Assembly: GCA_963691815.1 (NCBI GenBank)
Contig: OY829662.1
Coordinates: forward strand, 6,055,424-6,119,423
Direction: 5' to 3'
Source: Echiichthys vipera
Taxonomy: Eukaryota; Chordata; Actinopteri; Perciformes; Trachinidae
Length of the DNA stretch: 64,000 nucleotides
Part shown: one piece after another, positions 40,028 to 51,512 of the stretch
How the letters are laid out: each line of letters starts with the position of its first letter
Position numbering within the stretch: position 1 is the first letter of the stretch
Position numbers and translations under genes: made by a program
Notes under the pieces: model-generated
Told to the model about the DNA's origin: nothing
Database searches by the model: none
What the model saw: the letters and a program-made list of their open reading frames with translations, nothing else

Positions 40028-43000
40028 CACTTGATTTCTATTCCGGTCTGAAAACATCTTGGTTGTTAAACACGATTAAGACTCGGCTAAATTTTAAGCA
40101 GATAATCGGAGGAAGTGAAACCTATGATCACAATAGTAACTCTTGTGAATTGTACTCACACGTGGCTCACTTCTTAAAGAGTGAAAACAAACTATTCCCC
40201 ATTTTATCTGGGGACCCCCTGGAACTCCCTCGAGGACCCCCAGGGATCCCCCAACCCCTGCTTGAGAACCACTGATCTACATAACTGTTGTGTAGCGGAC
40301 CTTGGGTATTTTGTGTTGCTTATGTCCTCTTACTGCACAGTTGTTTATGTCTTCTCAGAGATGACAGCAGCCACGGTGTACTGGGACCCCCAACACAAGA
40401 TCGTCCTGTTGAAGGAAGGGGTAATGGAGACGGAGGGGGATGCATACGGGTATCTGAATGATACCCTGTCCAGTACAGGCTGGAGCGTCCTAGAGATCCG
40501 TGCTGGGTACGGACAGACCCCTGAAACAGACGAGGTCACCTTCTTCCTTGCCGGCTACCTCGAGGGCTTCCTCACTGCACAGTAAGTGTCACGGAAGTGC
40601 TGTCGTGTTCATATTGAGTCCTTATCATTTCACAAGGGGGTCTATGTCGGCCCGTTCACCTCTCAAACAACTGATAATCACGATGAAACAAATATCAGTA
40701 ATCAGAGCTGGTGATTCAGCAGTTGGCTGTTGATCAGTGTGAGCCTGATGACAAACTCAATGAAGACACTTTAATCAGCTTTCTGTACCCTGAACCCACC
40801 GGCCTCCCTCACATAATGTAACAGTTGACTAATCAAAACATGGTAAATGGACTGGTAATTATACAGCGCCTTTCTAGTCTTCTGATGACTCAAGGCGCTT
40901 TCACTCTACTTGTCACATTCACACAGACATTCACACTGATGGCAGTGGACATCTTCATACCATCTAATCAAACCATTCACACCACATTTACACACTCACA
41001 TGCAGCACAGGGAGCAATTTGGGGTTCAGTGTCTTGCTCAAGGACACTTCGACATGTGGACTGGGGGAGCTGGGGATCGAACTTCCAATCTCTCGAATGG
41101 AGGACGACCCACTCTCCCTATGAGTCACATCACCACACCTTATCAAACACTTTGTTTTAAGATTATAAATAGTGCATTTTACTTATTTTAGTTTTTCTGA
41201 TTACATTCATTTAGTAGTATTCATACGTTCTCTTCCTCCCCAGGCAGATGATGGACCACTACGCCAACATGTATCCACAGCTGATCCACGACCCAAAGAT
41301 CCTCGACGCGGTTCAGAGTTTCATGGCGTGAGTTTGTTGTATTTACCTTTTAAAAATTAAAACAACAGCAGCAGCAGCGCAGTAACATGCAGTCCATAGT
41401 CCCACAGTACTGTCCTCATGTTTCCTATCCTCTTCTCAGAGTTGTTCAGTTTAGTTCATATGAATATGCCCAGCTCCGGATTTGCTCTTTCCGTGACAAC
41501 ATTCAGCCATGGAGTTACTTCTGTTTCTTTATTATGCAATCAAACAGAATTGGTTTGAGAGCAGCACTTCCGACACTGCAATCAGAAAATGCTTTATTGC
41601 AAATTAAATACTTTTGTGATTGATGGGAATCATAAAGTTTTGTTTACAAATCCAAAAGTTTTATTTACAAATCCAAGTGTTTTGTTTACATTCATTCATT
41701 CATTTATCTTCAACCGCTTGTCCCTGTCTGGGTCGCGGGGAGGCTGGAGCCGATCCCAGCTGACATCGGGCATCAGGCGGGGTACACCCTGGACAGGACG
41801 CCAGTCTATCACAGGGCACATAGAGACGAACAGAGACAGACAACCATTCACACCTAAGGGCAATTTTAGAGTCATCAATGAACCGAACACGTGCATGTCT
41901 TTGGACTGTGGGAGGAAACCGGAGAACCCGGAGAAACTCCACACAGAAGGACCCCAGCCGGGATTCGAACCAGAAACCCTCTCGCTGTGAGGCGACAGTG
42001 CTAGCCACATATATTTCTTTTGAATCCCAGTTTCCCTTTTGATTTTGCCAAGCTGTTACTGAGATCATGACTGGCCAGTAGAGAAGTGTCTTACATGTTG
42101 CGGCGTAGGTCCCATGAATCAGACTACGCGGCCACAGAGTTTTGGATCATGAGCTCAGTGTTCGGCTCTTTACTTTTCAGGGTTTTACACTAAATAATTA
42201 TACTGAATAATGGCGGCAGTGCACATGTCACTCTTTGGCTCTTAGGAAGCAGGACTCATGGACCAGAGAGCAGGTGAAACTGAACAAGAGCTCCGATCCT
42301 CTGTGGAAACATGCAGGCTTTATCGTGGCTCAGATGGATGGACTGCAAGCAGGAGTCGCAGACTGGGCCAAAAAACAAGGGAAGAAGGTATGCAGGCCAC
42401 ATAACATGAGCATTATCATATCACTGCTTTTTAACTCTTGTTTGTTCAGGCTCTTTTACAAGCATAGACGTCAATATCCCACAATAACAATACAAGAACA
42501 GACAACTGTCTCTGTTCAAATTCAGGTTTCAAAAGTGTACATATGTGTAAAGTTGCCCTAGTTAATAAAATGTTTATACATCTGAATCTTATCGTTATAA
42601 TGGAAACCAGAAACTCTTAAAATGAACTTAAAATGAGAAACCTCCAATTCAGACCCCACTTGTAATCATATACCACATTTGTTACTTTAAAATCTAAAGG
42701 GACGTGACATTGTACGCCTTATGTATGCCATGTAGATTAAGTAGATGCATATTTCCCAAAGTTTAGTTTATTGCTGCATTCATGTGGTGTTTAGAATAAT
42801 CAGAAATATTAGTTCAAGACTGGGACAAGTCACGTGAACGCCCCTGCACGTCAGAACAACAACTCAGAAACTCTGTGAACATTTTAGGACACGGTTTGCA
42901 CGGTGTTTCAGCAAATTCTTTATTCATTCATTCATCTTCAACCTCTTATCCCGGGGTCGGGTCGCGGGGTGGCTGGAGCCGATCCCAGCTGACATCGGGC

Positions 43001-46000
43001 GTGAGGCGGGGTCCACCCTGGACAGGACGCCAGTCTATCACAGGACACATATAGACGAACAGAGACAGACAATCATTCACACCTACGGGCAATTTAGAGT
43101 CATCAATGAACCGAACACCTGCACGTCTTTGGATTGTTGGAGGAACCCGGAGAAAACCCACGCAGACACGGGGAGAACATGCAAACTCCACACAGAAAGG
43201 CCCAATACGAGACATATAGAGATACATACATTTGATGGACTTTATTGGCTCCTGGGAACAGCTATCAAAAAAGTGCGGCCTATCTCCACATTCTGGTTTT
43301 ATAGCTCGAAACGTTGATGTCATACTATGCAGAAACATGCCGGACGAAAGTAAATGTTGGGTTAATGGTAATAAACTTTTATTAATCCAAGTATTGCATA
43401 TACATTTTTTGCTCGCATGTTATTTATAACATGATATCAGGTTGTAACCGTAAGTTGCTGTCCACATAGAGCGACCTGGATTAGTTAGAAAACATATTTA
43501 TCAGCATTAATCCCATAACAAGTCAGGTAAAGTGATATTTTAGTGGTTTTAGGGAATGCACTGATGCAGCAACAAGCTTGGGACAAAATCACAGACATAA
43601 AGCTTCAGACTGTAAATGAATGTAGCATATGAGCCGCAAGACAACGCCAATTATTTTAGTTTTAATCGTGTTTAGAACCAGTTGAAGGTTAATGATAGAT
43701 TAATGGTAGTAACGTTAAGTCAAAGTGCAGCTTGGGCAATGTTGATTTGGTATAAAAATCTCCAAATAGTTCACAAATATAGTGGTAAGTTGCTTTTTTA
43801 AGAGATTTATATTTGAATTGTCGGTTGTCTCACTCTTGAAGAAACTATTCATTATTTACTGACCAACAGCTGTTTACCTGCTGTCCTTCCCATAGCCGCT
43901 GTCCCTGTTTGCCGTCCAGTTCCTGAATGCGCTGGGAGATCTGTTGGATCTGATCCCAGCTTTGGTCCCCACCTCCAACTCTCCACTCAGAGACTTCAAA
44001 CTCCCAGGGATGGGACACTGCTCTGCTCTTATCAAGGTCAGAGGTCAAAACATGTTCCAGTCTGGCCTCCACAAGCAATGCACACAGCAACACAATAGAC
44101 AATGTTACAGAGGGGGTTCCTCAAAGCTCCTCCTGTGTACAAAATCTGTAGTCCAGATCAGTAGAGCATCAGCTTTAATAAGATGATAAGACAGTGAGGT
44201 GTTCTAAAGGAGAAAAACAAGAAACTGGCAGTGGAAAACGAATTTGCAAGTTGTGTTTCAATACTCTTTTTGCATTAGTGGAATATTTAGTCAATGAAAG
44301 TGCTTATTCCTCCTCTGTGACCACACCAGGAAAACAGGTCTTAGTGTTCCCAGAGAAGCAGAAGTTAATATACAGCAGTTTCATTTACTCCTTAAACAAG
44401 AAACTCCCACACACACTTGTGTTTGTGTGTAGTCTAGGGTAAGAAACAGGCCTCAGTATAAAAGAAAGTGTCAGCAGATCCCTCTGTCTTCTTTATTTTC
44501 ATTGATTTTATTGTTTGTTTATCCAGGCACAGGGCAGGATTAAAAGTCATTTCACCAGAGCAAGTAGACAAAGAACAACAACCACAGAACAGCCAATACA
44601 TAAAACAACATAATACATACAAATCCGTCATGGTGAGTGAATTAGAATCAGTAAGATAAATACAGTAAATACAAGGCAGTCATCAGTGGTGACTTCATCA
44701 GTCGTCGTGAGGCTGGTATTAAACGCTGCAAAGCTTCCTGAAGCTCTTAACGTGTGTGAGTTAGAAATTCCACTTCCCCACTACTTTAATCGAGACAACA
44801 GCCTGACTACGGTGGGCTGTCCTGCTGAGCTGAACATGTTATCCAACATAAAAACATATTTAGTAACACCAACAGCAGAAATATTGTACTGTCATGTGAA
44901 GAGAGAAGTAAAGTCTTTTAACCACTCAAGGCACTTCACATGCCACATTCACCCATTCACTCATTCATTTAAACACTGATGGTAGATGCTGCCATGCAAG
45001 GTGCTCATCAGTATCCAATAGTGACGGCCAAATATAGCTTCATGAAGCATTTTCTTGATTTTCTGAGTCCACTAGATGGTGCCCATGGTTTAAAGAAACA
45101 GGCTCAGGAAATGGAAATTAAGGCAATGCTTCATGAAGCTTCATTTGGACATCTCTAATCTTACCATTCATACACCGATGGCACAGTCTTCCAGAATATC
45201 TTGCCAAAAGACAATTCACCATGCGGATTGGAGGAGCCAGGGATCGAACCACCGACCTTCTGATCAGTAGATTCATAATAAGATGTCCTAGGACGCAGAA
45301 GTGTTGTTTGTTTCTTGTGTTTTACTTTGTATTATTCTGCCATCTACTGATTTCATTGTTCCTATCGTTTGTGCCACGTCTTTTTTGAAAAATTTATGAA
45401 ATTTCTTTACTTTTTCAAATTCTAATTCATTGTGAGGCTGCTCCGACATTTAAATTAATAATTGAAATCAATAAGGTTTTTTTTTCCTTTAAGTGGCTTC
45501 AGAATTAGGCTTCATCAAACATAATTGGTGAGCACTGCCACATTTACAGTCTATAACCAGCTTTTACAAGATGTCATTAAAGCAACATGACACTCGCACT
45601 GAAATCCAAGATGACATTTGTTATAAGTCAAAAAGAAACACTCACATGTCTTTTCTATTGTTTTGCTCACATACCCACGTCATTGATCCTGACATTTTGT
45701 GTGTCTAGAGCCTCAAGGTGATTCCACGCAGGAATACTGTATTGAATGTCGAGTCTAGCTCCACTTCCCTGTTTTCTGTCCTCCCTCTCAGATGCTGCCC
45801 GGCTTTGAGAACCTCCTGTTTGCCCACTCCAGCTGGTACACGTACGCCGCCACAATGCGAATCTACAAACACTGGGATTTCAACATCGCTGAGCCCCACA
45901 CGGCCACTGGGAAACTGTCCTTCAGCAGCTACCCTGGTATGTAGGCAAGAGTTCTTTTAAAACTGTGATTACACCTTAGGGGTCCCCTTGTTACAACTGT

Positions 46001-48890
46001 CAGAAATGGTCTCAGCTTATCTCTCTGTTCAGGTTTCCTGGTGTCCTTGGATGACTTCTACCTCTTGGGCAGTGGTCTGATGATGACCCAGACCACCAAC
46101 AACGTCTTCAACTCCTCCCTTTTTGACACCATCACTCCCAGCAGCCTGCTGGCGTGGCAGAGGGTCAGGCTGGCTCACAGTTTGGCACATACCGGAGAAG
46201 AGTGGGCCAAAACCTTCTCCATGCACAACTCTGGTGCGTATTTGATCCGAAAATATTTTAAAAGACTAAAAACAGATTGAAGAACATTTTATTTAAAGAA
46301 AATTAATAAAACTGAGTACTTACTTTAGTGCTTACCTTTGTGTAAGTGCTAGGTTAATACATCAACATTAATAAATAAGTAACCTGACACTTCATTGGAA
46401 ACTGTACCAATGAAAAAAGGTCGGGCACTTTCAAAAATATGCAGCAGGTGATCGGATGAACCACCCATCATGGGTTGGACTGTTGAAGTCAGTCAGGAGA
46501 AGAGGGAATGCATCTTTTCCACAGAGAATAACCTTCAGTTCTGATATAACTGATGCTACTGCAGCATCTACGCTCACCTGTTCAGGAGACGCCATTGTTG
46601 TTTTGAACGGTGTTGGTTGAGACACAAACGCATTAGTACGAGCCTGACAGGGCAAGGTGACGCCCGTGTGATATCGAGAGAGTACAGCTGCCGCGAGGTC
46701 ACCAGTGTATCAGATCTTTAATGCGTACATTTAACCTACAGGCAGCCATTGGAATACATTTATTTAAAATCAACTTGCAATGATCTGATACCTACTGTAT
46801 ATATTATATATTTATTTGGAACTTGTAAAAAAACATGTTCAAGATTACGAACAATAAAATTCTACACAAAATTTCACATGAAAACAAATCAAGTCTTATG
46901 CGTTTGAATAGGAAAGAGTAGGATGAAGTAAACACTTTATATTATACATACCTGTGACAAGTCTGTTTACACACTGCATATGTGAAAACAAGCTGTGTGA
47001 AATCGGATAAAGTGCCTCAAGTGATGTCACTTGAAGACTCGACTAAGTTGAATGAATGAACAAATGAAAAATAAAATTGAGGATGTGGAGTTTGGAAGAA
47101 GCGCGCACAACAGGCTGCATCCTGCTCCTCATCTGTGCCTGAGGCTACATTAGCAGCTACTAGCATGCGTGGAATAAAGAAAGACGATATCTCTGGCTGT
47201 GCTTGTGTAGGTACCTACAACAACCAGTACATGGTGTTGGACAGGAGCAAAGTGAAGCTGGGCCACAGCGTTGATGACGGCGCTCTCACTGTGGTGGAGC
47301 AGATCCCCGGGCTGGTGGAGTACTCTGACCAGACACAGGCTCTGCGCAGAGGTAAAAACAGATCTTTTTGTTCCTGTTTCCTACAGTGTTTGTTTTTTAT
47401 GTAGAGTTTATCTTTCCCACTGCCTCCGTTTGCCACAGGTTACTGGCCGTCCTACAACGTTCCTTTCCACCAGAAGGTCTACACGCTAAGTGGTTACGGA
47501 GAAATGTGGAGAGAGTATGGAGAGGAATTCTCCTACGATCTCTGTCCCAGAGCCAAGATCTTCCGCCGTGACCAGGCTGACGTCCAGGACCTGGACTCCT
47601 TGAAGCACATCATGAGGTTTAATGGTGGGTGGCTCTGTCTCATTCTGTTTTATAAGACTCACATTTAACAGGTTCTCCGTGTCAACTGGAACCTGCATTT
47701 CTCATGGTTTCATAAGTTTGATTTTTCAGTCACTCAACTGACTCTTTGTTAAGCTATTCTTACCTTTCTGGCATTTTTACACTTTTCTCTTGTGATCTTA
47801 AAATGATCCTAATAAGAAAGAAAAGAAAAAAGAAAGCATGCCTTTATTAGTCCCTCAAAACACATGCAGGCCTCAGATATGCACACATGCACAAATAGGT
47901 CCTATACACATGCATACACAGCGTATGGCACACTAAAATGTAAAAGAAATCCACCAGGTGTTGAAACTCGTCAATATTCAATTCTCATTTCTGATAAAAG
48001 TCTGAGTAATCATTTTATTTGGTCTGAATAAAACATTTGCCGAGCTTCCTGCCTGTCATCGTCGCTCAGTTTCACTTGCGCTGCTCATGCTGCATTTAAG
48101 TGCCATGGGACGTCTGAAGTTTCGGACATCCAACTAGTCAAAGTGCACTGGAATGCCTGTCAAAGGGAACCTCCTACTAGCGAATTCGGGTAGGTTTCAC
48201 TTTGACAGGCATTCCAGTGCACTTTCCTAATTTGGAGGTCCGAAACTTCAGCCTTCCCATGGCACTTAAATGCAGCATTTCTCTCTCAACACACATGTCG
48301 GGTATCATCAGAGGTCAGGCAGGGGGCAGTGGGTAGGACTTTGGAGGGAATCGGTGAGTGCTCTAGTTGACACATGCAAGAAAGTTAAGAATTGCTTTAA
48401 GTGATTGAACCAGTAATGAATCTTTGCTTTGCCCCGAAGGAAACTTCAATGTGTGCCAATTTACCATTGTTTTGGTTGTTTTCAGACTACAAGAAGGATC
48501 CATACTCCAAGGATGACCCCTGCAAGACCATCTGTTGCCGGGGCGACCTAATGGCAAAGGGGCCATACCCAGGAGGTTGCTATGACACAAAGGTAGTGCC
48601 CTGTCAACACAGTTATCTTGCATCACAGTAGTAATGGTCACTTTTAGGGTTTTGTAAAATCTAATTTCTTGGAGCTGAGATTTTCTCTGGTTCCTGTGTT
48701 GTTCTTTGCCCAGGTGACAGATTTCCAAATGGCGGGTGACTTCCGTGCGGAGGCAGTGAACGGGCCAACGACACAGGACGGACTCCCACCGTTCTTTTGG
48801 GATACATTCAGCAGCATCAGCCACCAGGGTCTGCCGCAGTACTACAACTTCACCTTCGTCAGGATGCAGCCTCTGCTCTTCAAGCCATGA
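39263..48890 (+). CDS. plbd1: Phospholipase B-like 1 (PLBD1)
   Basis: Eleven exons: 39263..39332, 40359..40581, 41244..41327, 42246..42387, 43896..44036, 45792..45936, 46033..46233, 47211..47351, 47439..47624, 48486..48592, 48714..48890; 538 residues (human 553). It is a lysosomal/secreted amidase-type hydrolase of the N-terminal-nucleophile fold that removes fatty acids from phospholipids. Seen: a signal peptide (LYVFLLFLGTTTFAFA, about 1-22); the family blocks GDAYGYLNDT, WSVLEIRAGYG and FLAGYLEGFLTA; and the cleavage/nucleophile site GMGHCSALIK with Cys215, where the precursor is expected to be cut and Cys to become the N-terminal nucleophile. Later blocks are LFAHSSWYTYAA, NNQYMVLD, GYWPSYNVPFH and DPCKTICCRGDL. 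The human PLBD1 gene is also next to GUCY2C. No breaks were seen. Confidence 0.96.
39909..40274. mobile_element. hAT-type non-autonomous element with target-site duplication
   Basis: The ends CAGTAGTTCTCAAC and GAGAACCACTG are inverted repeats of the hAT-Charlie kind. They are flanked by 8-bp direct repeats gtctacat (39901..39908) and atctacat (40275..40282), 7 of 8 identical. A (CA)n microsatellite (39971..40024) has grown inside. It lies in plbd1 intron 1, and its right end is only 84 bases from the exon 2 acceptor. Confidence 0.75.
40840..41150. repeat. Dispersed fish repeat with 'caaggacacttcgacatgtg' motif
   Basis: The wording 'cagcgcctttctagtc ... ggttcagtgtcttgctcaag ... gggatcgaac' belongs to a repeat frequent in percomorph introns. 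A diverged second copy spans 44930..45270. Identified from memory only. Confidence 0.5.
41690..42008. repeat. Dispersed fish repeat ('ggagccgatcccagctgac'), copy 1
   Basis: It contains gtcgcggggaggctggagcc, ggacaggacgccagtctatc, and a distal part with ctttggactgtgggagg and gggattcgaacc. It is the longest of three copies in this window and lies in plbd1 intron 3. Confidence 0.65.
42922..43203. repeat. Dispersed fish repeat ('ggagccgatcccagctgac'), copy 2
   Basis: Same order of landmarks as copy 1 but truncated after cacacagaaaggccc. It lies in plbd1 intron 4, about 1 kb from copy 1 and in the same orientation. Confidence 0.65.
45019..45157. mobile_element. 139-bp MITE with ~33-bp terminal inverted repeats
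   Basis: Left end TAGTGACGGCCAAATATAGC and the reverse complement of the right end TAGAGATGTCCAAATGAAGC run parallel, both continuing TTCATGAAGCATT. It is inserted inside the second copy of the 'gggatcgaac' repeat (44930..45270), so it is the younger of the two. The TIR wording is of the hAT kind. No clear target duplication was seen. Confidence 0.7.
48087..48278. repeat. Fold-back element with 79-bp arms
   Basis: The left arm 48087..48165 and the right arm 48200..48278 are near-perfect reverse complements (both read ATGCTGCATTTAAGTGCCAT at their outer ends and AGTGCACTGGAATGCCTGTC at their inner ends), with a 34-base loop. It lies in plbd1 intron 9. Confidence 0.85.
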
Positions 48891-49754
48891 GGCGTTTGTG
48901 TGAGTGAGACAGAGAGTCTGTCCGATCATTTCAGAATAATGAGTCAGAGGTACAATCTGTTTTTTGTGGTTCACACAAATCTTTACCGCTTAGGATTTTT
49001 ATTTTAATTATTGCTTAAAGGTGCGGTCAACAACATTCAGAACATTCATTTAGCAGCAAACAAATGTTTCCACTGTAAAGCTATAGTTGAGTAATGGCGT
49101 CCAATGAAGCCACTCTCCCTCTGTTTGTGTTGTAATCCCAGTTTCTCTGTTCATAGTTTTTATGGCCAGTCAATAGCAGACTCTACACATCAACCAAACT
49201 CAGGTGAGAGCTGTTTGGAGGCAATCCCAGAATATTTTGTTCTGAATTAAATGTACGGCGTCTTTTTAAAGTTCAGAATTGCGTCCCACTAATAGATTCT
49301 TTCTTTTCAAGTTTTTAAATTCTGTACATAACAGTAACTCCTTCCACCCGATGAAGTGCAAAAATATCAAACTGCCCATCAGATTTTAACTCAGTATTTT
49401 AACGCATGTGTCTCATGTGGATGATTGGTGTGATGAATACGTGGAAATCAGTTTTTTATACCTGCTGCCATTCGTGCCTTGAACACTGAGAGTGACTTAA
49501 TGATTTTATAAAATGCAGAATCAATGCACTAAATCAGTCTTCTTCCCATCTTGAATCTTTTTTAAACACTCATTTCAGTGGTAAATGAAACAATCAGTGC
49601 AATGTCATACTCAGGGCTGTGATTTATGTGCATCTTATATTGTGCAAAATTAAAATATCTCAGGTTTGTGATTTTGTATTAGCCCATAATGTATGTCTTA
49701 TGTAATCTGCACATTTGTATCATGCCTACATTTTTGTGTTGATTGTTTATTAAA
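48891..49754 (+). terminator. plbd1 3' UTR with ATTAAA signal at 49749
   Basis: Non-coding sequence follows the plbd1 stop. ATTAAA at 49749..49754, followed by a T-rich stretch, is the best polyadenylation signal. Confidence 0.5.
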
Positions 49755-49847
49755 GTTTTTAACAGTCCTGGGTTTAATCTTGACTCTTGGCTTACAAGTG
49801 TTCACCGTTGTGCATTCAAGTAATGGGAATTAATTCATTTCATGTCG

Positions 49848-50069
49848 CCTATGTGACGTCACGTCATCAGGCTTTCCCTCCACTTCTCAACTCTGAGTGC
49901 TGCTGCCCAGTCTTACGCTCAGACGGGAATCGAATGAAAGAATACCCGTTCTTGCTGGAATGTGGACAAAACACACTGGCGCCTTGATCTCAATGTTGAC
50001 AAAAGATGCAGTAGCAGCACCCAGAGTTGAGAAGTGGAGGGAAAGCGGGAGTACATGACGTCACATAGG
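49848..50069. repeat. Second fold-back element, ~56-bp arms
   Basis: The left end CCTATGTGACGTCACGTCAT... and the reverse complement of the right end CCTATGTGACGTCATGTACT... match for about 56 bases and share CTTTCCCTCCACTTCTCAAC. The interior is about 110 bases. It lies intergenic between plbd1 and tnfrsf13c. Confidence 0.75.
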
Positions 50070-50226
50070 TAGGGATGTGTAGGGACTCTTATCATGCTAC
50101 TGCAGAGGTTTGAGCAATACTAGTGGTTAGAAAGAAATGCAGTTTTTGAAAGCGCTCAGACTTCGCCCCGAGCTAATCAGTGTTAGTGTCTCTCCGGGCA
50201 TTCTCTGTACATGGAGTTCAAACAAA

Positions 50227-50705
50227 GGTGACTGATCATATGACCCACAGATGAAAGCACTTCTACTTGCCATTTTTGCAGAGTGTTATAATCTGTGTGT
50301 CTGTGGCGACATTCCCTCTCTAAATGTAAACAAGCCGCCACAAAAGTGACGCTGCTGACAGCGGTTGGTCTGTCTGCCCAGATCATCACTTTTCAACGGT
50401 TATGCTGCGTTCACTTGTAATTGAAAATCAGGAACCTCAACTTCTGAGTCAGGCTTGTAATAGTGTAATAGTTGTAAAAGTGTAATAGGAACATGTGTGT
50501 GTGGATTTAACACTGTAACATATAGATGATGGACTAGAAGTACAGAGGTGACTGTGTCAATAAAGTTTATAAAAGAGCAAAAGAAAAATTGTCATCACAG
50601 GATGCTGTCAGCAACCCTGAACATGACAAGATGGAGGGCTCTGAAAGAATAGGGAGGCCGCTATAAACAACATATCAATTCTTACGGATTATGACTTTAA
50701 AAATG
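50227..50705 (+). repeat. Unnamed dispersed repeat family, copy C
   Basis: It begins ggtgactgatcatatgaccc, then tctgtggcgacattccctc as in copy A, and the aagtttataaaagagcaaa landmark. It lies upstream of tnfrsf13c. I see no gene between here and 51500 apart from a possible 5' UTR. Confidence 0.65.
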
Positions 50706-51512
50706 GCATAATTTACCATAACGCAAACACGTGAGCCCCGCCGCACAGACGCACACAGACTGACCTGATCAGTCAATATAGGTAGATGTTTAAAACACAT
50801 ATACAGCGGGAGAAGACAATATATATTTATTAACATGGAAATGTAAAAGTTCTGTGAGATGAGCGAGTGGCGACCGTCACAACGATCCAAACGCTCTCTG
50901 TGGAGCAGTGCCTGTATGGTGACGGGTGGGGACGGGGCCCTTTCGGACGGCAGGGCCCTCCCTCATGTGGGCTGCGGGGGTATACTTTACGGGCATGATA
51001 AGAACCTGCAATGCATCACATGCAAGTGAGATTGGTGGCTGATTTTTATGCCCAGCCTCCATGTTAAAATGTACTTACGGTAAGTATGTTGGTCTTAAAA
51101 TAAGGTGTGATCAGGTGCATTGTTGGTGCATGGCAGAGAGAGATTGCACCATTGACCAACAAAAACCTTGTCTAAAGTCAGAGGCGCAGTATTCCTGCTA
51201 AAGGAGCATAGATTAACAGTCACACAATGTGCAATCCAAACTAAGGAGCCGTAGGTCATGACCTCTTTGTTTTTTAAACAGAAACACAGTAAGCTCTCTC
51301 TCACTCTGCCCCTGGGGACACGTTCAGTAGTGATTCACCCTTTCCTATGAAATGGAGGAACTGAAAGGTCTGTTAGGCACTCTGCATTAAATTCACAAAC
51401 CCTCCCGTCACACACCTCCCCCGTGTCTCACAGTTCTCTGTTTTCAGCTACATTTGTTGGAGGTGTTTGTGTCACAAACACAAGATTGGCGGAGGATCTC
51501 AAAGCCTCAGCC

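Noticed and set aside
46431..46655. Minus-strand 74-codon frame beginning MPCQARTNAF... with ILCGKDAFPLLL
   Set aside because: The GKDAFPLL piece faintly recalls RecQ-like helicase-derived repeats seen in fish, but the NTP-binding motif is absent and the frame is short. It is not supportable as a gene.
48363..48974. 203-codon minus-strand frame
   Set aside because: It is antisense to plbd1 exons 10 and 11, which show family motifs and correct splice phase on the plus strand.
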